Below are positions 16,922-25,966 of a stretch of 64,000 nucleotides of DNA, piece by piece. The notes beneath the pieces are model-generated. The model was not told where the DNA came from. It did no database searches and was given only the letters and a program-made list of their open reading frames with translations. The DNA comes from Nonlabens sp. YIK11 (GTDB lineage: Bacteria; Bacteroidota; Bacteroidia; Flavobacteriales; Flavobacteriaceae), in the NCBI RefSeq assembly GCF_001413925.1, contig NZ_LBMJ01000001.1:434001-498000 (forward strand), written 5' to 3'. The stretch's first letter is position 1; each line of letters begins with the position of its first letter. A program made the position numbers and the translations under genes.

Positions 16922-18658
16922 ATGAACAAAATCGTATTAGGTCTTGTAGTAGCTTTTATAAGCGCTACTGGACTTGCTCAAAAGGTAGAATTCACTGAAT
17001 ATGACCTGTCCAATGGTCTGCACGTTATTCTACATCAGGAAAATGCTGCTCCTGTGGTGACCGTAGGTGTCATGTATCAGGTAGGCGCCAAGGATGAAGA
17101 ACCAGGACGTACTGGATTTGCTCACTTTTTTGAACACCTTCTTTTTGAAGGAACTGAAAATATTGAGCGCGGTGAATGGTTCAATATCGTAGCTGCCAAT
17201 GGTGGTAGCAACAATGCCAACACAACACAAGATCGTACCTACTATTATGAGACGTTCCCGTCCAATAAGTTGGAATTAGGTCTATGGATGGAAAGCGAGC
17301 GTATGCTACACCCTAAGATTGAACAGATAGGCGTAGATACTCAAAACGAAGTCGTGAAAGAAGAAAAGCGCCAACGTATCGACAACGCACCTTATGGAGC
17401 GATAATCTATAGAACAGGTATCGACAAGCACTTATTTAAAAAACATCCATACGGTCAATCAGTAATTGGCTCCATGGACGATTTGAATGCAGCAAAACTA
17501 GAAGAGTTCCGTGCATTCAATGACAAATACTACAATCCCAACAACGCTACATTAGTAGTTGCTGGTGATATTGATATCAAGGACACGAAGAAAATGATCG
17601 AGGATTATTTTGGACCTATTGAAAACAAGGCGCCTCGCAATAATAGAACTGTCATCGTAGAAAACCCTATTACTGAAACGCGCTATGCAACAGAATACGA
17701 TGCTAACATCCAGATTCCTGCTAAGATTTTCTCTTATGTAACACCTAAGTCCACAGATCGTGACGCTTATGTGTTGGATTATATTTCCCAAGTTTTGACT
17801 GGCGGTGCGAGTTCCAGAATGCAAAAGCGTATGGTAGAGGATGAGAAAATTGCCTTCCAGGTATTAGCTTTCAACTCTGCCAACCAGGATTATGGTACTT
17901 ATACGATGGGCGCTCTTGCGAAAGGCGACACAGAATTAAGTACTCTTGCTAAAGTAATGGATGAAGAAATCAAAAAACTTCAAACCACGCTTATCACAGA
18001 ACGTGAATACCAAAAATTGCAAAACCAATTTGAAGCTCAGTACATCAATTCAAACTCTAGAGTTCAAGGTATCGCAAGTTCCCTCGCAACCTATAACATG
18101 CTTCAAGGCGACACAGATCGTATCAATAAGGAATTGGAGATATACAAAAGCGTTACCAGAGAGGACATCAAAAGAGCTGCAAACCAATATTTGAAGCCTA
18201 ACCAACGATTAGAACTGGATTACCTTGCAGGACAAGCTCCTACTGATACTGAAGATGCCAAGGATGAAGTAGAGCAAATGAAGGAAGAAATGATGGCCAC
18301 CGGAACCGATAAAATGTCTGACAAGATTTTCTTTGATTATGATAAAGCAACATTGACAGCATCCTCAAAAAAGGAATTGGATAAAATGGCGCAAGTCATG
18401 AAACAAGATCCAACCTTAATGTTGAAAGCGGAAACTTATACTGATAGTAGAGGTAGCGCTTCTTATAACTTGGATCTTTCCCAAAGAAGATCTGCAGCGG
18501 TTATAGGTTATCTTGTTGCAAAAGGGATTTCTAAAGACCGTCTGGAAGGAATAGGACGTGGCGAGGAAAATCCAGTTGTTGATTGTAGCGCCATGGACTG
18601 TACATCAGAGCAGTATGAGCAATCGAGAAGAACTGAGTTCACTATCACCAAAAAATAA
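16922..18658 (+). CDS. M16 zinc peptidase fused to an OmpA-like peptidoglycan-binding domain
   Basis: A 578-aa secreted protein with signal peptide MNKIVLGLVVAFISATGLAQ. An M16 (insulinase/pitrilysin-like) domain follows, with the inverted zinc motif HFFEH at residues 68-72 and the downstream NEVVKEEKR glutamate region, so it should be catalytic. A second M16 half extends to about 440. Residues ~460-578 are an OmpA-like domain: FFDYDKATL, then TDSRGSASYNLDLSQRRSAA with the Asp/Arg pair that binds diaminopimelate. The peptidase would be tethered to peptidoglycan in the periplasm. It is followed at once by a second, inactive M16 gene, the usual heterodimer arrangement. Confidence 0.9.
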   Translation: MNKIVLGLVVAFISATGLAQKVEFTEYDLSNGLHVILHQENAAPVVTVGVMYQVGAKDEEPGRTGFAHFFEHLLFEGTENIERGEWFNIVAANGGSNNANTTQDRTYYYETFPSNKLELGLWMESERMLHPKIEQIGVDTQNEVVKEEKRQRIDNAPYGAIIYRTGIDKHLFKKHPYGQSVIGSMDDLNAAKLEEFRAFNDKYYNPNNATLVVAGDIDIKDTKKMIEDYFGPIENKAPRNNRTVIVENPITETRYATEYDANIQIPAKIFSYVTPKSTDRDAYVLDYISQVLTGGASSRMQKRMVEDEKIAFQVLAFNSANQDYGTYTMGALAKGDTELSTLAKVMDEEIKKLQTTLITEREYQKLQNQFEAQYINSNSRVQGIASSLATYNMLQGDTDRINKELEIYKSVTREDIKRAANQYLKPNQRLELDYLAGQAPTDTEDAKDEVEQMKEEMMATGTDKMSDKIFFDYDKATLTASSKKELDKMAQVMKQDPTLMLKAETYTDSRGSASYNLDLSQRRSAAVIGYLVAKGISKDRLEGIGRGEENPVVDCSAMDCTSEQYEQSRRTEFTITKK

Positions 18659-18667
18659 TTGAAAACA

Positions 18668-20734
18668 ATGAAAAAGCATATCAATATATTAATGGCCGTT
18701 CTCTTTATAGGGACAAGTGCCATAGCACAAATAGACCGTTCCAAAATTCCTACTTCTGGACCAACTCCAGAAATCAATCTAGGCGAACCTGACAGTTTTG
18801 AATTGGATAACGGCCTTCAAGTATTAGTAGTTACAGAACGTAAACTTCCTACCATTTCGATGAGTTTGGACCTGAACAATCCTCCTATTGTGGAAGGAGA
18901 TAAAGCTGGTGTCCAGTCTTTGACAGGCTCCATTATGGGAAAAGGAACTACCAAAACGCCTAAAGAAAAATTCAATGAAGAAGTGGATTACTTAGGTGCA
19001 CTCATAAGCGTTAGCACTGGTGGTGGGTATGTCTCAACTTTATCAAAGTATACTGACAAAGTAATGGGACTTTTTGCAGAGGCAGCTCTTAATCCAAATT
19101 TCACCCAAGAAGAGTTGGATACAGAAAAATCACAATTGATTGAGGGTATCAAATCTGGAGAAAACAGTGCAGCAGCCATCGCTGGCAAAGTGCGCAGTGC
19201 TTTAGTTTATGGTAAAGATCACGCTGCAGGAGAATTCTCTACAGAAGAGACCATCAACAATGTAACTCTAGCCGATGTCAAGAAGTTTTATAATGACTAC
19301 TTCGTTCCTAACAATGCCTACCTCTTGATTAGCGGTGACATTGATAAAAAGGAAGCAAAAAAACTAGTTGAAAAGTACTTCAAAGACTGGAAGGCAAAAG
19401 AGGCTCCAAAGCCAAACTTGCCAGAAGTAACTGACGTTGCAACAACCGAGATTGACTTTGTGGACGTTCCTAATGCTGTTCAAACAGAGCTTGCCGTTTA
19501 CAACACGTCTGAATTAAAGATGAGCGATGATGATTATCACGCAGCATTGGTAGCCAATTATATTTTTGGTGGTGGATTTGGGTCATATCTTAATATGAAC
19601 CTACGTGAGAAGAATGGATATACTTATGGTGCAGGATCTGGATTAGGAGCTGGTAGAGATTACAAATCTACCTTTAGAGCAACAACCAAAGTACGTAATG
19701 AGGTAACTGACAGCGCCATTGTTGAGACTTTCAAAGAACTGGACCGCATCAAAACAACCTACGTATCTGATGAAGACTTGGCAAATGCCAAAGCTAAATT
19801 CCTAGGGAATTTCATCATGCAGTCAGAAGATAAATCTGTAGTTGCTAATCGTGCGATCACAATTCGCACTAATGATCTTGACGAGGATTTCTACAAAGAC
19901 TTCATTGCAAACATCAATGCAGTGACTAAAGAAGACGTAAAGCGTGTAGCAAATAAATACTTCAAGACAGACAACATGAGAGTTGTATTGGTAGGTAAAG
20001 CTAGCGACGTGTTGGAGAACCTTGAAAAAATGAAAGTCAATGGTAAAGCATTGCCTATCAAATTCTATGATAAGGAAGCCAACCCTACAAGCCGTCCATC
20101 TACCATTTCAATTCCTGCGGGAACTACGGTAAATACAGTGTTTGCAGATTATATCAAAGCTATTGGTGGGCGCGATAATGTTGCGGCCGTTAAATCAACT
20201 GCATTGATAGGATCTAGCTCATCACCTATGGGCGAGATTGTTCTTAATGTGAAAAAGACCAATGACAATAAGTTTAGTCAAACCATCACCGTTGGTGGTA
20301 ACGTTGTATCTAAACAAGTGTATGCTAACGGTAAAGGTCGAGTAGGCGGCATGCAAGGAAATGCAGAGCTGGAAGGCGAGCAACTTGCTGCCGTGGCAGA
20401 TGAAGCAGTTCTATTCCCAGAATACACGTTTCCAGATAAAGGTGAACTTGTAGGAGCAGAAAAGATAGGCGACAAGAATGCTTACGTCATCAAGTGGTCT
20501 GACACCAAGAAAACGTTCTACGACATGGATTCAGGATTGTTATTGGGTCAGGAAAATACGATCAAGGCTCAAGGTCAAGAATTTAAAACCATGATCAAGT
20601 ACGACAATTATAAAGAAGTAAAAGGTGTGAAATACCCTATGACGATCATTCAGCAAATGGCAGGTCGTGATATGCGGTTTGATATCAATACCGTACGTGT
20701 CAATGAAGGTGTCGTTGATGCTGACTTTGAATAA
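18668..20734 (+). CDS. Non-catalytic M16 peptidase-like partner with C-terminal lipoprotein-sorting-like domain
   Basis: A 688-aa secreted protein with signal peptide ending near TSAIAQ. The M16 fold is clear (FELDNGLQVLVV, ISGDIDKKEAKKLVEKYF, REKNGYTYG), but the position of HxxEH reads GVQSLTGSIMGKGT, so zinc ligands are missing. Residues ~495-688 form an extra beta-rich domain (ADYIKAIGGRDNVAAVKS...) like the LolA/LppX-type domains often appended to M16 proteins in Bacteroidetes. ATG 18668 is chosen over TTG 18659. It sits 9 nt after the catalytic M16-OmpA gene and likely forms its partner subunit. Confidence 0.87.
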   Translation: MKKHINILMAVLFIGTSAIAQIDRSKIPTSGPTPEINLGEPDSFELDNGLQVLVVTERKLPTISMSLDLNNPPIVEGDKAGVQSLTGSIMGKGTTKTPKEKFNEEVDYLGALISVSTGGGYVSTLSKYTDKVMGLFAEAALNPNFTQEELDTEKSQLIEGIKSGENSAAAIAGKVRSALVYGKDHAAGEFSTEETINNVTLADVKKFYNDYFVPNNAYLLISGDIDKKEAKKLVEKYFKDWKAKEAPKPNLPEVTDVATTEIDFVDVPNAVQTELAVYNTSELKMSDDDYHAALVANYIFGGGFGSYLNMNLREKNGYTYGAGSGLGAGRDYKSTFRATTKVRNEVTDSAIVETFKELDRIKTTYVSDEDLANAKAKFLGNFIMQSEDKSVVANRAITIRTNDLDEDFYKDFIANINAVTKEDVKRVANKYFKTDNMRVVLVGKASDVLENLEKMKVNGKALPIKFYDKEANPTSRPSTISIPAGTTVNTVFADYIKAIGGRDNVAAVKSTALIGSSSSPMGEIVLNVKKTNDNKFSQTITVGGNVVSKQVYANGKGRVGGMQGNAELEGEQLAAVADEAVLFPEYTFPDKGELVGAEKIGDKNAYVIKWSDTKKTFYDMDSGLLLGQENTIKAQGQEFKTMIKYDNYKEVKGVKYPMTIIQQMAGRDMRFDINTVRVNEGVVDADFE

Positions 20735-20756
20735 GTATTAGATGGATAGAGAGTTC

Positions 20757-20792
20757 GCTTTCGCGCCATGCCTGCCGGCAGGCAGGAAAGCG
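20757..20792. repeat. Dispersed palindrome, copy 8, interrupted by a second palindrome
   Basis: gctttcgcg (20757-20765) and aaagcg (20787-20792) are the two parts of the dispersed palindrome, split by 21 bp that contain the 16-bp palindrome tgcctgccggcaggca (20769-20784). It looks like a nested insertion in the intergenic space after the M16 genes. Confidence 0.8.
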
Positions 20793-20821
20793 AAAACATC
20801 ATAATTCTCCTCTACAAATCA

Positions 20822-20856
20822 AAGAACCAGTCTCTAATCAGAGGCTGGTTTTTTCT
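20822..20856. terminator. Bidirectional terminator
   Basis: Stem aaccagtctct/agaggctggtt (one G-U-type pair) with a T run on the plus side, between the convergent M16 and EamA genes. Confidence 0.85.
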
Positions 20857-21757
20857 TTTCACGAGTTACCAGAATGACCGCAAAAATGATCACACCTGTG
20901 GCTAGTCCTTGCCAAAGCGAGAAATCCTCGCCATCCAGTGTTCCCCATATCAATCCCACAACGGGCATTAGATACGTGACACTACTCGCAAAAACCGGTG
21001 ATGTCATTTGCACCAGTTTATTGAACATGATTTTGGCCGCGACGGTCCCAAAAACACAAAGCACCAAAATAAAACCAAGACGGCGCAGCACCTCTGTAGA
21101 AGTAAACTCAAGATTCCCACCGCCAGCCGATAAAAACACAATAATCGCTAGCGGTAGTATGAATACAAAATTGGCCGTTGCGATAGCCAGCGGTTTGATG
21201 TTTTGCAGGTAGCGCTTGATGATGTTCACATTGCTGGCATAACAGCAACAGGCGATAAGTACAAGGCCAGCAAATAAGTAGTTCTGTTCAGGATTGTTTT
21301 CCATACCTGCAAGAACAAGCCCTATGGCACCGCTCAAACCAATGATCACACCCAGTAACTGTCTTTTGGAAAAACTAATCCCGAACAGTACCGCTCCTAG
21401 AATCAAGGTGATCAAAGGTACGGTCGAGTTGAGAATCGCACTAACGGCGCTATCGATTTCAGTTTGTGCATATGCAAAAAGGAATGCAGGAAAAAAGGTT
21501 CCCAGTAAGCCAGATAAGGCGAGCCATTTCCAGTCCTTACGATTTGTTTTGGCAAAAGAATTCCACCCTATGGAAATCAATATCACTCCAGAAATCATAG
21601 TACGCAGCGCGCCCAATTGAAGCGGTTGCAATACGAGATTACCACTCTGGTCCTGGCCTAAGGCTTTTTTGATAAGAATAAATGAGGTACCCCAAATGAT
21701 GCTTAAAATGACAAGGTAGATGTATTTGAGTCGGGAATTGGGTATGTTGAAAAGCAT
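20834..21757 (-). CDS. EamA-family (DMT) permease
   Basis: A 307-aa inner-membrane protein with about ten transmembrane helices in two EamA halves. The first half starts YLVILSIIWGTSFILIKKAL, the usual EamA opening, and the second contains VTYLMPVVGLIWGTLDGE, the matching repeat. Members export metabolites or amino acids; substrate not predictable. Convergent with the M16 pair, upstream of nothing obvious in the same unit except gldD, which is in the same direction 43 nt away. Confidence 0.85.
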   Translation of the reverse strand: MLFNIPNSRLKYIYLVILSIIWGTSFILIKKALGQDQSGNLVLQPLQLGALRTMISGVILISIGWNSFAKTNRKDWKWLALSGLLGTFFPAFLFAYAQTEIDSAVSAILNSTVPLITLILGAVLFGISFSKRQLLGVIIGLSGAIGLVLAGMENNPEQNYLFAGLVLIACCCYASNVNIIKRYLQNIKPLAIATANFVFILPLAIIVFLSAGGGNLEFTSTEVLRRLGFILVLCVFGTVAAKIMFNKLVQMTSPVFASSVTYLMPVVGLIWGTLDGEDFSLWQGLATGVIIFAVILVTREKKKPASD

Positions 21758-21800
21758 ACCGCAAAGGTCTTACATAATCTGTTAGGAATACACTGGAAAA

Positions 21801-22364
21801 TTATCGCCACTCAAGGCTTTCCATCATCTTGATCATGTCCTTTTTGATATAGTCCACAGCTGGTAGGATGGAATCATAGTTAGGTTCTCTATCAAAATAG
21901 AGCGCAGCCGTTAGAAAATGACGTGTACTGTCTGTAGCATAAAACTGCACGTTAGACGCCGCATTCCCTTCAACACCGTACAACATACCATAGACACTTT
22001 TTTGGGTGTTCATGAATGGAGTCTCACTTATAGCGTCTGCCATCTGGTTGTGGTTGTAGGATAATTTTTGCCCATCAATAAGCAGCTGTCTCAAGTTGGT
22101 ATCCACGGCGCGATAGGTCAAGTAGATTTTTGCATCCAGCTCTGGATATGTGATGGATGAAGATTTGTCGTCATTCGCTTTCGCGAAAGCGAACTCATTA
22201 AACTCAAAAGTATAAGGTAATGACTTGTCGAGTGACTTATAAATCGGACTGGAATAATTAAGCGCGAGCTGTGCATCTGGTTTAGGTACAGGACCATCGC
22301 CACCACAACTTGCGAGTAGGGTCAAAAGGAAGATGGAAATGACAATTTTTATGGTGTCGTACAC
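21801..22364 (-). CDS. gldD: Gliding motility lipoprotein GldD
   Basis: A 187-aa envelope lipoprotein required for gliding and type IX secretion in Flavobacterium johnsoniae. Signal ends in the lipobox LLASC (Cys 20). Family features: ITYPELDAKIYLTYRAV, GNAASNVQFYATDSTRHFLTAALYF and YDSILPAVDYIKKDM. The start is GTG 22364 and overlaps the 3' end of gldE by 16 nt. A palindromic repeat encodes EFAFAKAND around residues 57-64 between conserved blocks, so the insertion seems tolerated. The gldE-gldD order is the one known from other gliding Bacteroidetes. Confidence 0.92.
   Translation of the reverse strand: MYDTIKIVISIFLLTLLASCGGDGPVPKPDAQLALNYSSPIYKSLDKSLPYTFEFNEFAFAKANDDKSSSITYPELDAKIYLTYRAVDTNLRQLLIDGQKLSYNHNQMADAISETPFMNTQKSVYGMLYGVEGNAASNVQFYATDSTRHFLTAALYFDREPNYDSILPAVDYIKKDMIKMMESLEWR
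22177..22190. repeat. Dispersed palindrome, copy 9
   Basis: Exact copy inside gldD, read as AFAKA, extended to a longer palindrome by flanking ttc/gaa. Confidence 0.9.
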
Positions 22365-23662
22365 TTGATTTGTTTGATGCGTTTCTTGTCCATGGACTCT
22401 ATGATAAACGTGTAGCCTTCAAAGATTATTTTATCCAGCTTTCTAGGAAAATGTCCGGTTTGCTCCAACAGGAATCCCGCAAGCGTTTCAGATTCGCCTT
22501 TTGCATCTTCAAACAGTTGGTAGGCGTCCTCTTCCAATTTTAGGATGCGATAGAAATCCTTGATGGATGTCTTGCCTTCAAAGATGTAGTTGCGATCGTC
22601 CAGCTTGCTGTAAACGAGATTTTCATCATCAAACTCATCGCTTATATCACCTACAATCTCTTCAATGATGTCTTCCAGCGAGATCAAACCACTGGTACCA
22701 CCATATTCATCTACCACAATAGCAAGGTGCTTTTTCTGCTCTTGAAAATCCTGCAACAGGTCGTCCAGTTTTTTGTTTTCTGGGACAAAGTAAGCTTCTC
22801 GCAGCAGCTTGGTCCACTCAAAATTTTTGCGGTCTATATAAGGTAACAGGTCCTTGACGTATAAAATACCAGTAATGTTGTCGATACTTTCCTTGAATAC
22901 CGGTATGCGTGAGTATCCATTGGTCACTACTTGAGGTACGATTTCCTTAAAGGTCAAACTTTCATCCAGAGCAAAAACATCAGTGCGGTTGCGCATGACG
23001 TTTTTAGTATCTGTCAAACCAAAACTAACGATGCCTTGAAGAAGCTGTTGCTCTTCATCGGTGGTGTCGTTCTCGTCAGTGAGCTCGAGAGCCTGAGATA
23101 GTTGCGATACGGTGATATTTGATTTTTTGCTGCCCAAACGGTCTTGAATAAGCAAGGTGATGTACCTCATGGGCAAACTCATAAAACTGAAGAGTTTATC
23201 TAACACATTTAGAGGCAGCGCCATAAAATTAGCAAACCCTATGGGATTTCTATTGGCATACACCTTAGGGAAAATCTCCCCAAAAAGCAATATCAAAAAG
23301 GTAACAACGCCAACTTCCAGCAAGAATCTAAGCCATTCGGTCTCCAGCCCACCAAACCAAACCTCAGCAAGAATACTAAAGATAAGTACCGATGTAATGT
23401 TGATGGCGTTGTTGGCAATAAGTATCGTCGCCAGCAACTTTTTAGGCCGATCCAAAAGTTTGGCGACAATAGCCTGCTTGGGAAAAGAAGGGTTGTCCTC
23501 TTCCAGCTCTGTACTGCTTAGCGAAAACAAGGCAACCTCTGCACCACTAATCAGTGCACTAAAAATTAAAAGTAGAATAAAAACTCCTAGATACATCAAC
23601 TGTTCTGGTTGATATACGAGTAGCAATTGCATTAAGGGCAATGGGTCTGGATCCAAGATCAA
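22349..23662 (-). CDS. gldE: Gliding-motility-associated CNNM/CBS membrane protein GldE
   Basis: About 437 aa. An N-terminal CNNM (DUF21) membrane domain with four helices (LGVFILLLIFSALISGAEVALFS) is followed by two CBS domains (about residues 210-330, including VDEYGGTSGLISLEDIIEEIVGDI) and a CorC_HlyC C-terminal domain. Such proteins resemble Mg2+/Co2+ efflux regulators; GldE is linked genetically to GldD function. The first codon is TTG 23662 (ILDPDPLPL, family-like); ATG 23632 is an alternative. Between ssb and gldD. Confidence 0.9.
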   Translation of the reverse strand: MILDPDPLPLMQLLLVYQPEQLMYLGVFILLLIFSALISGAEVALFSLSSTELEEDNPSFPKQAIVAKLLDRPKKLLATILIANNAINITSVLIFSILAEVWFGGLETEWLRFLLEVGVVTFLILLFGEIFPKVYANRNPIGFANFMALPLNVLDKLFSFMSLPMRYITLLIQDRLGSKKSNITVSQLSQALELTDENDTTDEEQQLLQGIVSFGLTDTKNVMRNRTDVFALDESLTFKEIVPQVVTNGYSRIPVFKESIDNITGILYVKDLLPYIDRKNFEWTKLLREAYFVPENKKLDDLLQDFQEQKKHLAIVVDEYGGTSGLISLEDIIEEIVGDISDEFDDENLVYSKLDDRNYIFEGKTSIKDFYRILKLEEDAYQLFEDAKGESETLAGFLLEQTGHFPRKLDKIIFEGYTFIIESMDKKRIKQIKCTTP

Positions 23663-23681
23663 TAAGTTGTTTTAGTGAAAT

Positions 23682-24152
23682 TTAAAACGGCAGGTCATCA
23701 TCCTCATCGTCGTCCATGGACTGCGGTGCTGGCGCTTTGGATGGTGCTGGGGCATTGTTGCGAGCAGGCTGCGATGATGACGGCGCGGCATTGTTTGCAG
23801 GCGCTGCGTTTTCATTCTTGGGCGTGAGGAATGTAAATTCCTGCACCTGTATCTCAGTCGTGTAGCGTTGCTGGCCGTCCTCGCCAGTCCATTGTCTGGA
23901 CTTGATGCGACCTTCTATGTACACTTTATCACCTTTGTGCAGGTACTTCTCGCAGACTTCGGCAGCTTTGTTGCGCACCACGCAGTTGTGCCACTCTGTA
24001 TTAGAAACACGCTCGCCAGTGTTGCGGTTTACGTATTCTTCATTAGTCGCCAGTGGGAAACGGCCTATGCAATTGCCGCCCTCAAAATATTTCATTTTGA
24101 CCTCATCACCGGTGTGGCCTATAAGCATCACTTTGTTTAACGTTCCTGCCAT
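23682..24152 (-). CDS. ssb: Single-stranded DNA-binding protein
   Basis: A 156-aa SSB: OB fold in residues 1-105 (NKVMLIGHTGDEVKMKYF, NTEWHNCVVRNKAAEVCEKY, KGDKVYIEGRIKSRQW), an Ala/Pro/Asn-rich disordered linker, and the acidic tip DDDEDDDLPF that recruits replication and repair partners. It lies between mutY and gldE, the conserved flavobacterial order. Confidence 0.95.
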   Translation of the reverse strand: MAGTLNKVMLIGHTGDEVKMKYFEGGNCIGRFPLATNEEYVNRNTGERVSNTEWHNCVVRNKAAEVCEKYLHKGDKVYIEGRIKSRQWTGEDGQQRYTTEIQVQEFTFLTPKNENAAPANNAAPSSSQPARNNAPAPSKAPAPQSMDDDEDDDLPF

Positions 24153-24244
24153 AATTAGTCTGTATTGATTTTAAAAAAGTCTACAAATATAGAAAAAGCA
24201 CCTGTGATACACCTAGATAATATCGTGTTAAACAGTAGTTTCCG

Positions 24245-25291
24245 TTAGCTTTTTAAGGGCCAGAATTGGGTCATAAATCGTTCCATTAGAACGTGTAAGG
24301 GTTTGCTTCTAGCTTCTTCAATGGTGATGGCGTTCTCTAGTTCAGATTCTGTGTGGATGATCCAGAAATAGGCGTGGATCTTGCGATGGCTCAACTTGTG
24401 TATGATGGGATCGTGATTAAATACGCTTTCGCGAAAGCGAACTCCTTTATATACTTTCTCAAAATCAACCGCTGTGATAAGCTCTGACGGCAGCAAGGCA
24501 CCTTTTGCTTCTACAAACGGAAACTCGTATAGTCCAGCCCAAATTCCATTTTGCGGCCGCTCCTGAAGAATGGTTTTCCCAGATGGCGTGACGGTCACCA
24601 TATAATGATGGTGAAGGTTGAGGACTTTAGTCTTCTTGATCTTTACGGGAAGTTCTGTTATGCGTTGATCTTGAAAGGCAACACAATCGTTCTGGAACGG
24701 GCAAATGTTACAATCAGGATTTTTAGGAACGCACTGCATCGCACCGAATTCCATGATCGCCTGGTTATGACTCGCGGGATGTTTTGGGTCGATGAGTTCT
24801 TGAGCAAGATTTTTAAATTCCTTAATGCCATCTGTAGAATTGATGGGCGTTGAGATCCCAAAGATTCTTGAAAGAACTCGATAAACGTTTCCATCCACTA
24901 CGGCAACGGCTTCGTCAAAGGCAAAACTGGCGATTGCCGCAGCGGTGTAGTCGCCTATTCCTTTCAATTTGAGCAATTCCTTATAGTTATTAGGGAATGT
25001 ACCACCGTTATCGACCACTTGCATGGCTGCTGTATGAAGATTTCTTGCCCTGGAATAATAGCCTAGGCCTTGCCATAATTTTAGCACGTCTTCTTGTGGC
25101 GCAGCGGCCAGATCCTGCACGCTGGGAAAGGTCTCCACAAAGCGTAAATAGTACGGCAAGCCCTGGTTCACACGGGTTTGCTGCAATATAATCTCACTTA
25201 ACCAGATGAAATACGGGTCACTGGTATGACGCCACGGCAGGTCTCTTTTATGCAGTTGATACCAAGAAATGAGCTTGTTAGAAAAATTCAT
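24245..25291 (-). CDS. mutY: A/G-specific adenine DNA glycosylase MutY
   Basis: A 348-aa base-excision enzyme removing A opposite 8-oxoG. It shows the catalytic-Glu region SEIILQQTRVNQGLPYY, the helix-hairpin-helix LKLKGIGDYTAAAIASFAF, the Asp in VVDGNVYRVLSR and the [4Fe-4S] loop C-x6-C-x2-C-x5-C (CVPKNPDCNICPFQNDC). The C-terminal NUDIX-like domain recognises 8-oxoG. ATG 25291 is preferred to TTG 25300. A palindromic repeat adds VRFRESVF near residue 290, inside the C-terminal domain. Confidence 0.93.
   Translation of the reverse strand: MNFSNKLISWYQLHKRDLPWRHTSDPYFIWLSEIILQQTRVNQGLPYYLRFVETFPSVQDLAAAPQEDVLKLWQGLGYYSRARNLHTAAMQVVDNGGTFPNNYKELLKLKGIGDYTAAAIASFAFDEAVAVVDGNVYRVLSRIFGISTPINSTDGIKEFKNLAQELIDPKHPASHNQAIMEFGAMQCVPKNPDCNICPFQNDCVAFQDQRITELPVKIKKTKVLNLHHHYMVTVTPSGKTILQERPQNGIWAGLYEFPFVEAKGALLPSELITAVDFEKVYKGVRFRESVFNHDPIIHKLSHRKIHAYFWIIHTESELENAITIEEARSKPLHVLMERFMTQFWPLKS
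24425..24438. repeat. Dispersed palindrome, copy 10
   Basis: Exact copy inside mutY, read as RFRES. Confidence 0.9.
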
Positions 25292-25371
25292 AGGGTGCAA
25301 AAATGCCTCTTGTGATGATATATCTTCTTAAAATTTAATCAATTAGGGAAATTTAATTTGCAATAATGAAC

Positions 25372-25379
25372 TATATTTG
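25372..25379 (+). promoter_or_regulatory. Likely -7 promoter element of the HU gene
   Basis: TATATTTG matches TAnnTTTG, 43 nt before the ATG. No well-spaced TTTG is seen upstream. Confidence 0.5.
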
Positions 25380-25422
25380 CGCCCTGTTTCAGAAACCCTA
25401 ATAATAAAATTTAACAGTAAAC

Positions 25423-25713
25423 ATGACTAAAGCAGATATCGTATCAAAAATTTCAGATAAACTGGGAATGGAGAAGACCGAGGTGCAAGCAGCGGTTGAA
25501 TCCTTTATGGATGAAGTGAAAGGATCCCTAGAGACTGGCGAGAACGTCTATTTACGTGGTTTTGGTAGCTTTATAGTGAAAACTAGAGCTGAAAAAACCG
25601 GCCGTAACATTTCCAAGAACACAACAATTAAAATACCCGCACACAACATACCGGCATTTAAACCTGCCAAAGTATTTGTTGAAGGTGTAAAATCAAACGT
25701 AAAAGTAAAGTAA
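25423..25713 (+). CDS. hup: HU-family DNA-binding protein
   Basis: A 96-aa nucleoid protein. MTKADIVSKISDKLGMEKTEVQAAV and the beta-arm region LRGFGSFIVKTRAEKTGRN, then IPAFKPAKVFVEGV, are the HU/IHF signature (PROSITE-type GFGxF...R). It bends and compacts DNA. Monocistronic or with the 30-aa basic protein 12 nt downstream. The exact paralogue (HU versus IHF-like) is not decided. Confidence 0.92.
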   Translation: MTKADIVSKISDKLGMEKTEVQAAVESFMDEVKGSLETGENVYLRGFGSFIVKTRAEKTGRNISKNTTIKIPAHNIPAFKPAKVFVEGVKSNVKVK

Positions 25714-25725
25714 AATATAAGAGAT

Positions 25726-25818
25726 ATGCCAAGCGGTAAAAAGAGAAAAAGACATAAGGTAGCGACCCACAAACGTAAAAAGCGTCGTCGCGCTAATCGT
25801 CACAAGAAGAAAAAGTAG
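25726..25818 (+). CDS. 30-aa basic protein of the AURKAIP1/COX24 (mS38-like) family
   Basis: The 30 codons encode an almost entirely basic peptide, starting MPSGKKRKRHK and ending RANRHKKKK. This matches the tiny AURKAIP1/COX24 family proteins annotated throughout Bacteroidetes, related to mitochondrial ribosomal protein mS38, so a ribosomal location is likely. It is too short for usual ORF cut-offs. It lies 12 nt after the HU gene, and its stop codon is inside the stem of the following terminator. Confidence 0.85.
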   Translation: MPSGKKRKRHKVATHKRKKRRRANRHKKKK

Positions 25819-25840
25819 TCTAGTACTACTTTTTCTTTTT
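25810..25840 (+). terminator. Terminator overlapping a stop codon
   Basis: Stem aaaaagtagt/actacttttt (25810-25834) with a following T run; the left arm contains the last codons and TAG of the 30-aa gene. Confidence 0.85.
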
Positions 25841-25966
25841 TTGTTCTTTGACATAGGGCTGCGTCGTACAGCTCGTTCGGGAGATGCACCTATTTAAGGT
25901 GTGTCCAACTTAATGTATAATTTATCACGTCTATCTATCCATAGAGGTGATTAAACAATTGGAATC

